DNA of 64,000 nt, from the NCBI RefSeq assembly GCF_000261365.1, contig NZ_AJVC01000006.1, forward strand, positions 372,001-436,000, read 5' to 3'. Made by a program: the position numbers and the translations under genes. The notes under the pieces are model-generated. The model did no database searches. It was not told where the DNA came from and was given only the letters and a program-made list of their open reading frames with translations. Below, piece by piece: positions 17,444 through 26,829 of this stretch; the stretch's first letter is position 1; every line of letters starts with the position of its first letter. Origin of the DNA: Herbaspirillum sp. GW103 (lineage in GTDB: Bacteria; Pseudomonadota; Gammaproteobacteria; Burkholderiales; Burkholderiaceae_D).

Positions 17444-17506
17444 TGTCTCCTCCTCCCTCTTTAGGAAGGATTAACCCCGCAGGCACAGCCTGCGGGGTTT
17501 TTTTTT
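17444..17506 (+). ncRNA. Candidate 3' UTR-derived small RNA with CUCCUCCC motif and terminator, copy 1
   Basis: A 30-base stretch (17444-17473) is identical to 18307-18336. It includes CTCCTCCC (17450-17457), an anti-Shine-Dalgarno-like motif, and AGGAAGGA. It runs straight into a strong terminator: CCCCGCAGGC and GCCTGCGGGG around ACA, then nine T (17475-17506). This resembles the cuckoo RNA family (CUCCUCCC-motif stress RNAs, often 3' of small ORFs). The 5' end of any processed RNA cannot be fixed; it may begin earlier in 17272-17443. Confidence 0.55.
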
Positions 17507-17773
17507 GTGGACTGCCCGCAAAGCCGCGCCGGGTGGGCCTGTTGTCCTCGGCGCCTTCATTTCTCCGGGCTCCGACGTGAGCCTTTTTGCCAATTTCCGC
17601 AAGTCAGATATTCACCGCCGCGCTCCTTGCCGTCAAATGGCGTTGCAAAACCACATCAGTGCGATCAGACAACAGGGGCTCATGCAGCCATGTTGCCGAC
17701 AAAGGACGCGCCAGCATCGCTCAGGAAGCCGGTTTTACGCGGGATTGAGAGTGAACCGGCATGCCGGAGCCTT

Positions 17774-17820
17774 CTTATTCACAAACGCTATAACTGATAT
17801 GAGAACTCTAAAGTAGTCAA
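17774..17820 (+). promoter_or_regulatory. Promoter module of small-protein gene 2
   Basis: This is the second copy of the blocks TATTCACA, TATAACTGATAT and AAAGTAGTCAA found at 16931-16979. It sits about 95 bases before the start codon of the second paralogue. The gap 17507-17773 before it shows no gene. Confidence 0.6.
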
Positions 17821-17913
17821 TCCAGAGGCCAAGATTCATACTGCGACGCAACAACAGTGAACTTGAACGCCGCGCAATCGTGTCGCGGCCTGATTATCAG
17901 AGGTAGAAATATC

Positions 17914-18231
17914 ATGTCCTTCCTGAATCTTGCCTTTCCCGCAGAAGCCGCCCTGCCTTTCGCGCAGTCCTTCCTGGGTTTGATGGCGGCCTATGTCCGT
18001 CCGGCGCTGGGTCTGGGAGCACTGGTGACCCTGATGATGGTGTTCAAGCCGCTGATCCTGGGACTGGCGCAAGCCGCCGTGCTGCTGATCAAGCCGCGCA
18101 AGTCGCTGGAGCAACGCATCCTGGCGCACAAGTTCAGCGGCAAGATGATGTTGAACCGCATGGCCAACGAATACAGCCTGTCCCAACCGAGTTTTGCCGC
18201 CGAACTGCGCAACATGGCCGCGCGTGATTGA
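17914..18231 (+). CDS. Small membrane protein of unknown function, paralogue 2
   Basis: The protein is 105 residues; ATG 17914 (MSFLNLAFPAEAALPFAQSF) follows AGAGGTAG. Residues about 20-55 are strongly hydrophobic (one or two membrane helices), then a basic tail with LNRMANEYSLSQPSFAAELR shared with the 77-residue protein upstream. It is thus a fusion-like paralogue: the same C-terminal module with a membrane anchor added. It is followed by the second CUCCUCCC element. The function is unknown. Confidence 0.72.
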   Translation: MSFLNLAFPAEAALPFAQSFLGLMAAYVRPALGLGALVTLMMVFKPLILGLAQAAVLLIKPRKSLEQRILAHKFSGKMMLNRMANEYSLSQPSFAAELRNMAARD

Positions 18232-18306
18232 TCCAGTCCCCGCCTGACCGTAGTTCGAGGCCCACCGGCTTCTGGTCGTGTAGTTGAAGTTTTGTAGTAC
18301 GTACTG

Positions 18307-18369
18307 TGTCTCCTCCTCCCTCTTTAGGAAGGATTAGCCCCGCCAGCGCAAGCTCGCGGGGCTTTTTTT
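18307..18369 (+). ncRNA. Candidate 3' UTR-derived small RNA with CUCCUCCC motif and terminator, copy 2
   Basis: Bases 18307-18336 are identical to those of copy 1, including CTCCTCCC (18313-18320). A terminator stem GCCCCGC/GCGGGGC (18337-18362) and seven T follow. The stem sequence differs from copy 1 but has compensating bases, so the structure is kept while the primary sequence drifts. Confidence 0.55.
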
Positions 18370-18450
18370 GTCCACAGCCCGCGTCATGGGCGGCGGCAAT
18401 CGTGATAACTTGTCCAGCTGACTATCATCACAGCCTCACCGCAAGACATC

Positions 18451-19218
18451 ATGTGCCAGCTTCTCGGGATGAACTGCAACACCCCCACCGATATCGTCTT
18501 CAGCTTCACCGGCTTTGCCACCCGTGGCGGGCTGACCGACCATCATCGCGATGGCTGGGGGATCGCCTTCTTCGAAGGCTCCGGGGTGCGCACCTTCGTC
18601 GATCACCAGGCCGCCGTGGATTCCCCGGTGGCCGAGCTGATCAAGCGCTATCCGATCAAGTCGCAGCATGTCATCGCCCATATCCGCAAGGCGACACAAG
18701 GGCGTGTCACACTGGCCAACTGCCATCCTTTCGTGCGCGAGCTGTGGGGACGCTACTGGGTATTTGCCCACAATGGTGACCTGAAAAACTTCACCCCCAC
18801 ACTGGACGGGCCTTTCCGCCCGGTCGGCACCACCGATAGTGAACTGGCCTTCTGCTTCATCCTCCAGGAGCTGCGCAAGCGCTTCGGCGATACCCTGCCC
18901 TTGCTGGCGGACCTGCGTACTGCACTGCGCGGGATCGTGGAGGGCATCGCCAGCCATGGCACCTTCAACATGCTGCTCTCGGACGGCTCGGCGCTTTATA
19001 CCCACTGCTCCACCCACCTCTATTACATCGTCCGCCAGCATCCCTTCACGAAGGCCAAGCTGTCCGACGAGGATCTGTCGGTGGACTTTGCCGAAGTCAC
19101 CACCACCAATGACCGGGTGGCCGTGATCGTCACCCAGCCGCTGACCAACAATGAAGTCTGGACGCAATACCAGGCCGGTGAAATGAAGGTCTTTGTCGAT
19201 GGGGCCGTGGTCGACTGA
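18451..19218 (+). CDS. Class II glutamine amidotransferase (YafJ-like)
   Basis: The protein is 255 residues. It starts MCQLLGMNCN, so removal of Met exposes Cys2 as the N-terminal nucleophile of Ntn-type glutaminases. Supporting motifs are DGWGIAFFEG, IAHIRKATQG and FAHNGDL, which bind glutamine and shape the oxyanion hole. No synthetase domain is fused, so the acceptor of the released ammonia is unknown. It lies alone between the small-protein genes and dnaA, on the leading strand. YafJ and Egt-type proteins are the nearest named relatives. Confidence 0.88.
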   Translation: MCQLLGMNCNTPTDIVFSFTGFATRGGLTDHHRDGWGIAFFEGSGVRTFVDHQAAVDSPVAELIKRYPIKSQHVIAHIRKATQGRVTLANCHPFVRELWGRYWVFAHNGDLKNFTPTLDGPFRPVGTTDSELAFCFILQELRKRFGDTLPLLADLRTALRGIVEGIASHGTFNMLLSDGSALYTHCSTHLYYIVRQHPFTKAKLSDEDLSVDFAEVTTTNDRVAVIVTQPLTNNEVWTQYQAGEMKVFVDGAVVD

Positions 19219-19613
19219 CGGCGGTTATTTATCTTATCCACAGCCGGAATGTCACATCATTTCATTTGCCCACAGGGGAAATCGGGGACAGGATCCGTCC
19301 CTCTCTCAGGTTTTGCACAGGCTGTTACAAAAAACCGCGTCCCCAAGGATGAGCTTGTGTTTTCCACAAGATCGTTACTCTGTCCCCCTATCACCCGCCC
19401 CTCAAGCGCCTTTGCGTGAACACGACGAAGATGCCTGCTGCGCAGCCTGTGGATAGATGAAGTTTTTCAGGGTTTTTTGCCGGATCGCCTGTGGATAACT
19501 TCAGTTTACCGGAGTAAAATGCGTCCCTCGTTTCGCGCCCGGACGACATCGTCCACAGGCCCGTCCCCTGGACGCGGCGGTCGGGCGCCGCAATCATCCG
19601 ACAAGAAAGCTTC
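19219..19613 (+). promoter_or_regulatory. dnaA upstream region with DnaA boxes
   Basis: This 395-base gap has no gene. It holds an inverted perfect box TTATCCACA (19234-19242), TGTGGATAG (19448-19456) and a perfect TGTGGATAA (19490-19498). Just right of the last box, CAGTTTACCGGAGTAAAATG resembles the sequence next to the boxes of the two origin modules. No TAG/CTA trio is seen here, so I read it as the autoregulated dnaA promoter region rather than the unwinding site. Confidence 0.65.
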
Positions 19614-21014
19614 ATGGAAAACTTCTGGCAGGCCTGCTCCCACAAACTTGAGCAGGAGCTGACGCCTCAGCAATACAGCGCCTGGATCAAGCCGCTGGTC
19701 CCGCTCGACTTCGAGGACGGGCTGCTGCGCATTGCCGCGCCCAATCGCTTCAAGCTGGACTGGGTCAAGACGCAGTTCGCCAACCGCATCACCGCGCTGG
19801 CCTGCGAATACTGGGACGCGCCCACCGAAGTGCAGTTCGTGCTGGACCCGCGCGGCAACCAGGGCCGCCGCCCGGCCGCCAACGCGCAAGCCAATGGCGG
19901 TGGCGCCAGCGGCCTGGGTCTGCCCAACCACGAGCAACTGCACCTCGATCCGGAACCGGCCCAGCCGGTGCGCGCGGTAGCCCCGCGCCAGGAACAGTCG
20001 CGCATCAACCCGGTGCTGACCTTCGACAACCTGGTGACCGGTAAAGCCAACCAGCTGGCCCGCGCAGCAGCCACCCAGGTGGCCAACAATCCCGGCACGT
20101 CCTACAACCCGCTGTTCCTGTACGGCGGTGTGGGTCTGGGTAAAACCCACATCATCCACGCCATCGGCAATCAGGTGCTTGTGGATAACCCGGGCGCCAA
20201 GATCCGCTACATCCACGCCGAGCAATACGTACGCGATGTGGTGACGGCTTACCAGCGCAAGGGCTTTGACGATTTCAAGCGCTATTACCATTCGCTGGAC
20301 CTGCTGCTGATCGACGATATTCAATTCTTCGGCGGCAAGAGCCGCACCCAGGAAGAATTCTTCTACGCCTTCGAAGCCCTGATCGCGGCCAAGAAGCAGA
20401 TCATCATCACCAGTGATACCTATCCCAAGGAAATCAGCGGCATGGATGACCGCCTGATCTCCCGCTTCGACTCCGGCCTGACGGTGGCCATCGAGCCGCC
20501 CGAGCTGGAGATGCGGGTGGCGATCCTGATGAAGAAAGCTTCCGCCGAAGACGTGGTGCTGTCCGACGACGTCGCCTTCTTCGTGGCCAAGCACCTGCGC
20601 TCCAACGTGCGCGAGCTCGAAGGCGCCCTGCGCAAGATCCTGGCCTACTCCCGTTTCCACGGCAAGGACATCACCATCGACGTGGTCAAAGAAGCCCTGA
20701 AGGACCTGCTGTCGGTACAGAATCGCCAGATCTCGGTGGAAAACATCCAGAAGACCGTGGCCGATTTCTTCAACATCAAGGTCGCGGATATGTATTCCAA
20801 GAAGCGCCCGGCCAACATCGCCCGACCGCGCCAGATCGCCATGTACCTGGCCAAGGAGCTGACCCAGAAGAGCCTGCCGGAAATCGGCGACCTCTTCGGC
20901 GGGCGCGACCACACCACCGTGCTGCACGCCGTGCGCAAGATCGCGGCCGACCGTGCCAAGAGCCCGGAGTGTAACCATGAACTGCACGTGCTGGAGCAAA
21001 CCCTGAAGGGTTGA
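19614..21014 (+). CDS. dnaA: Chromosomal replication initiator DnaA
   Basis: The protein is 466 residues. Domain I begins [20 protein letters not shown], followed by a short linker (about residues 85-130). The AAA+ domain has Walker [10 protein letters not shown] near residue 173 and Walker [11 protein letters not shown]. The C-terminal helix-turn-helix carries the signature [15 protein letters not shown], which reads the DnaA box. It assembles on the boxes listed in this window and opens oriC. A perfect DnaA box lies inside the gene (20180-20188). rpmH and rnpA, often next to dnaA in other bacteria, are absent. Confidence 0.99.
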   Translation: MENFWQACSHKLEQELTPQQYSAWIKPLVPLDFEDGLLRIAAPNRFKLDWVKTQFANRITALACEYWDAPTEVQFVLDPRGNQGRRPAANAQANGGGASGLGLPNHEQLHLDPEPAQPVRAVAPRQEQSRINPVLTFDNLVTGKANQLARAAATQVANNPGTSYNPLFLYGGVGLGKTHIIHAIGNQVLVDNPGAKIRYIHAEQYVRDVVTAYQRKGFDDFKRYYHSLDLLLIDDIQFFGGKSRTQEEFFYAFEALIAAKKQIIITSDTYPKEISGMDDRLISRFDSGLTVAIEPPELEMRVAILMKKASAEDVVLSDDVAFFVAKHLRSNVRELEGALRKILAYSRFHGKDITIDVVKEALKDLLSVQNRQISVENIQKTVADFFNIKVADMYSKKRPANIARPRQIAMYLAKELTQKSLPEIGDLFGGRDHTTVLHAVRKIAADRAKSPECNHELHVLEQTLKG

Positions 21015-21668
21015 TCCGCTCACTCCCGGCGAAAACGCCTGTGGATAAATCGACATGCCGCCCGCTTCCAGCGTGAACCGGGCGGCATTTCTTTTGCACA
21101 GGGCATTGCCGCAGAACAATGGCGAATTTCGTCAAAACCGCCTGTGGATAATTGAAAAATCCCGCTTTCGGCGGCATATGAAAGAAAAGACAACACAGCA
21201 GCTTCGCCGTCCATTTTTTCCCTCCCAAAGCCCTTGCCGGACCCCCGCCGCACTACTCCGAAGAGGGGATGATTGGTACAATGGAAGGCGTTATTTCGCA
21301 GGCGGACGCAAGGGCCGGCCATGGAGCAGGAAATCCGCGAAGTAGCACGGAAAATTCGAATAACTACCCGGCAAGATCCGGCAAAAGTATTCAAATGTTC
21401 CAAAAGTATAGCCAAGTGGTTCTGGCTACCCGGGCTTGTCAAGCGCAGATGGACAATGCCGGGTCGCTGTATCACCAGCTTTTCGGGAACGGGTTTTCGG
21501 ACCGGCAGCGGCCGGTCATGCACGAGCAGGAGCGTTGCGTATTTCAGGCAGGTTGCAGTGCAGAGAGCAGCTGTTTTTCACCCAGAGGAGGAACACGCGC
21601 GACATGGGCATGACTGAACGCCGGCCGACGGCGCCCTTTAAACCACTACTAGCAAGGACAAACTGACT
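21015..21668 (+). promoter_or_regulatory. dnaA-dnaN intergenic region with two DnaA boxes and long dnaN leader
   Basis: The gap is 654 bases. There are two perfect boxes TGTGGATAA (21040-21048 and 21143-21151). GGTACAATGG near 21275 could be a -10 element, which would give dnaN a long 5' leader. Short open frames here have no start signals or homology that I recognise. No AT-rich stretch or DnaA-trio is visible, so it is a weak origin candidate. Confidence 0.5.
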
Positions 21669-22775
21669 ATGCAATTGGTTAAAACCCAACGAGACACGCT
21701 CCTGCGTCCTCTGCAGATCGTGAGTGGTATTGTCGAGCGTCGGCACACATTGCCGATTCTGGCCAATATTCTCATTCGCAAGGACGGCGAGAAGGTGTCT
21801 TTCCTGTCCACCGACATCGAAGTGCAGATCACCACGCACGCCGACGTCGGTTCCGGCAGCGAAGCGACCGCCACCACCGTGGCGGCGCGCAAGCTGCTCG
21901 ACATCCTGCGCGCCCTGCCTGACTCCGGCGAAGTGGCGATTTCGCTCTCCAACAAGCGTCTGACCGTGCAATCGGGCAAGTCCCGCTTCGCCCTGCAGAC
22001 ACTGGCCGCCGAGGAGTTCCCCACGGTGGCACAGGCCGAGCAGTACAACGCCCAGGTCAACCTGCCGCAGAAGACCCTCAAGCATCTCTTCAACATGGTC
22101 CATTTCGCCATGGCCCAGCAGGATATCCGTTACTACCTCAACGGCCTGCTGCTGGTGGTGGAAGGCAAGAACGTCATCGCAGTGGCTACCGATGGCCACC
22201 GCCTGGCCTTCTGCCAGGTTGAGACCGAAGAAGACTTCCCGCGTCAGGAAGTCATCATCCCGCGCAAGACCATCATCGAGCTGCAACGTCTGCTCGACGA
22301 CAGCGACGAGGAAGTCCAGCTGCAGATCGCCAACAACCAGGTCAAGCTGACCTTCGCCGACATCGAGCTGATTTCCAAGCTGGTCGAAGGCAAGTTCCCC
22401 GATTACACCCGCGTGGTGCCCAAGGGTTACAAGAACAGCTTCACCATCAGCCGCGACCAGCTGCTGCGCTCGCTGCAACGCGCGGCCATCATGACCAGCG
22501 ACAAGTTCAAGGGCGTACGCTGGGTGATCGCACCGGGCAGCCTGAAGATCAGCTCCACCAATGCCGACCAGGAAGAAGCGGTCGAAGAACTGGAAATCGA
22601 CTACGGCGGCGACACCGTGGACATCGGTTTCAACGTCAGCTACCTGCTCGACGTGCTCAACAACCTCAAGAACGACTACGTCAACATCGCCCTGGGCGAT
22701 GCCAACTCGTCGGCCCTGATCACCATCCCTGACAACGCCGACTTCAAGTACGTCGTCATGCCGATGCGGATCTGA
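21669..22775 (+). CDS. dnaN: DNA polymerase III beta subunit (sliding clamp)
   Basis: The protein is 368 residues, the standard length, with three repeated clamp domains. It begins MQLVKTQRDTLLRPLQIVSG and ends in the conserved YVVMPMRI, part of the groove that binds clamp-binding motifs. It forms the ring that holds polymerase III on DNA. It follows dnaA in the usual order and ends at a strong terminator. Confidence 0.98.
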   Translation: MQLVKTQRDTLLRPLQIVSGIVERRHTLPILANILIRKDGEKVSFLSTDIEVQITTHADVGSGSEATATTVAARKLLDILRALPDSGEVAISLSNKRLTVQSGKSRFALQTLAAEEFPTVAQAEQYNAQVNLPQKTLKHLFNMVHFAMAQQDIRYYLNGLLLVVEGKNVIAVATDGHRLAFCQVETEEDFPRQEVIIPRKTIIELQRLLDDSDEEVQLQIANNQVKLTFADIELISKLVEGKFPDYTRVVPKGYKNSFTISRDQLLRSLQRAAIMTSDKFKGVRWVIAPGSLKISSTNADQEEAVEELEIDYGGDTVDIGFNVSYLLDVLNNLKNDYVNIALGDANSSALITIPDNADFKYVVMPMRI

Positions 22776-22795
22776 GCAAACCCGCTCCACGCGCC

Positions 22796-22831
22796 CGAGG
22801 GGCCGTCCCAGACGGCCCCTCGGTTGCTTTT
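22796..22831 (+). terminator. Terminator of dnaN
   Basis: A perfect 12-bp stem (CGAGGGGCCGTC and GACGGCCCCTCG) around CCA is followed by GTTGCTTTT, 20 bases after the dnaN stop. Confidence 0.85.
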
Positions 22832-22893
22832 AAGAATTCCAAAGATTCGTCCCCAGAATTCCGTTTTTTGCAGCTCCCTAGTCGTTTGGCTAG

Positions 22894-25410
<2,517 letters not shown>

Positions 25411-25416
25411 TCTCAA

Positions 25417-25468
25417 TGTAGCGGGAGCCATAACCTGAGATTTTGAGAAGCATCCGTTGAGATTTTTA
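25417..25468 (+). repeat. Repeat copy A (possible insertion-sequence end remnant)
   Basis: It begins TGTAGCGGGAGCCATAACCT and contains TGAGATTTT twice. A longer diverged copy is at 26458-26542 in the same orientation. The two flank the YgjP-like gene. Repeated TGAGATTTT units near a TGTAGC end resemble termini of IS21-type elements; this identification is from memory and uncertain. Confidence 0.6.
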
Positions 25469-25525
25469 TCAAACGGTGCCGCTCGATAGCTCAGTTCGAT
25501 GCTTCACTTTTCAAAGTTGCTTCGA

Positions 25526-25565
25526 AAAACAAACGGCCACTTCCAAGAAGTGGCCGTTTGTTTTT
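25526..25565. terminator. Bidirectional terminator between gyrB and the YgjP-like gene
   Basis: AAACGGCCACTTC and GAAGTGGCCGTTT form a perfect stem around CAA, with A-runs on the left and T-runs on the right. It can stop transcripts from both sides. Confidence 0.85.
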
Positions 25566-25582
25566 ACGATTAAGCAAAGCAG

Positions 25583-26131
25583 CTATATTGCATTTCCAAA
25601 TGCCGCTTGCTCCAGTACCTCGTGTTCTTGCCGCCACCCCAGCATGACCTGACCGACTAGGCTCCAGAAGGCTTTGGTGTGATTCTTCTCGATGGTATGG
25701 CATAGCTCATGGACTATGATGTAGTCCTGCACACTGCCGGCCAGTTCCATTACTCTTGGGTGAAACTGCAAGACGTTCCCGGCGTCGCAGCTTGCCCATC
25801 GACTTTGAAAAAGTCGGATATTGGCCCCTGCCGCTTTCAGCCCTGTTTTGCGCTCCCAATGTCGAACCCGTGGAAGCAGTTTCTCTTCCGCGCGCTTACG
25901 GTAGAAATCCTCCAACAGGGGGGCCATGGCCTGAGATGTGATTGTGGCCCCCCACGGACTTTCCACAATAAAGCGTGACGCTGTAAAAGTCAGCCGTGGC
26001 GCTGTCAGAGCAGACACGTGCCGAACCTCCGTGAAATAGCTGCGCCCGCAATACTTGAGCCGGCTGCCGGTCACGATGACATCTTCAGCATATGGCTTGT
26101 TAACCAGCGCCAGCTTCTCGCGTACTCTCAC
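25583..26131 (-). CDS. YgjP/M48-like zinc metallopeptidase domain, N-terminally short
   Basis: The protein is 182 residues if it starts at GTG 26131. The catalytic domain is intact: SRWASCDAGNVLQFHPRVME, then HELCH (HExxH) and a downstream NHTKAFW with the third zinc ligand. Full-length YgjP-like proteins usually have about 80 more N-terminal residues with a basic strand region; here the frame runs upstream only to a TAA with no ATG and no ribosome site. I think it is 5'-truncated and may be a pseudogene. Repeats A and B flank it, and its base composition is lower in GC than gyrB. Confidence 0.65.
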   Translation of the reverse strand: MRVREKLALVNKPYAEDVIVTGSRLKYCGRSYFTEVRHVSALTAPRLTFTASRFIVESPWGATITSQAMAPLLEDFYRKRAEEKLLPRVRHWERKTGLKAAGANIRLFQSRWASCDAGNVLQFHPRVMELAGSVQDYIIVHELCHTIEKNHTKAFWSLVGQVMLGWRQEHEVLEQAAFGNAI

Positions 26132-26389
26132 ATTTGGAGAACTTAGAGCAACGAATGATGGAAGATCTGATTCAAAAAGGCAGAGCCATTATGAATCTGA
26201 AACAAAGCGGACTCCCCCCCGAAAACTGCAATTTTAGTCTCATCCCCGGAGAGCCTTTATCCAACCACGTCAAAGTCTATTGAAGGCAATCTAGAACTCC
26301 AGAGAACTGGAATATGATGGGTGTGCAGCCAGGGGGCTAGGTTCATCAACACTACGCTTTATCTGCGAGGTCATGACGCCCCTAAATGC

Positions 26390-26428
26390 AAAAGGGTCCA
26401 TATGTTTATCACTTATGGACCCTTTTTT
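26390..26428. terminator. Bidirectional hairpin terminator, no clear gene
   Basis: AAAAGGGTCCATA pairs with TATGGACCCTTTT and six T follow. No gene that it would serve is visible in 26132-26829; it may be left from a lost gene. The rest of that 700-base gap contains only repeat B and unassigned lower-GC sequence. Confidence 0.7.
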
Positions 26429-26457
26429 CTCGGGTTATGTGGCTATCTACAATTGAG

Positions 26458-26542
26458 TGTAGCAGGCACCATAAAGTGAGATTTTCCAACCCCACCGGGT
26501 CTGGCTTTGCGCGTCTTCGATAAGCATCTCTTGAGATTTTTA
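26458..26542 (+). repeat. Repeat copy B, diverged and longer than copy A
   Basis: It begins TGTAGCAGGCACCATAAAGT and has two TGAGATTTT units about 50 bases apart. It matches copy A at both ends, with about 35 extra bases in the middle. Same orientation as copy A. Confidence 0.6.
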
Positions 26543-26829
26543 GAAGCAAAACGTGCGACTCATCTCTGCATCGCATCGCGCACTAGGCTCATGCATGTGC
26601 TTCGTAACAACCGTCACCCATCAGGTCCAACTATATGGGAATCACAAAATACATCTTCCGATAGAGCAATTTTTTGCAGATTTCTTGCTGTCGCATTTCG
26701 TAATTGCACTTAGCTAGAGCTTAGTCTGTACAAGCCAAAAGCCTGATGTTCGACAGCTGCACAGCAGCGTCCCATATTATCTGGCTTGGCGTGAAACTCT
26801 GCGTGGCCTGTCACACCAATAGTCTAGGC

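Noticed and set aside
21269-21617. Overlapping short frames before dnaN
   Set aside because: No ribosome site or recognisable protein; more likely dnaN leader.
21015-21668. dnaA-dnaN gap as the main oriC
   Set aside because: It has two DnaA boxes but no AT-rich unwinding stretch or trio; the modules at 12.4 and 13.3 kb fit better.
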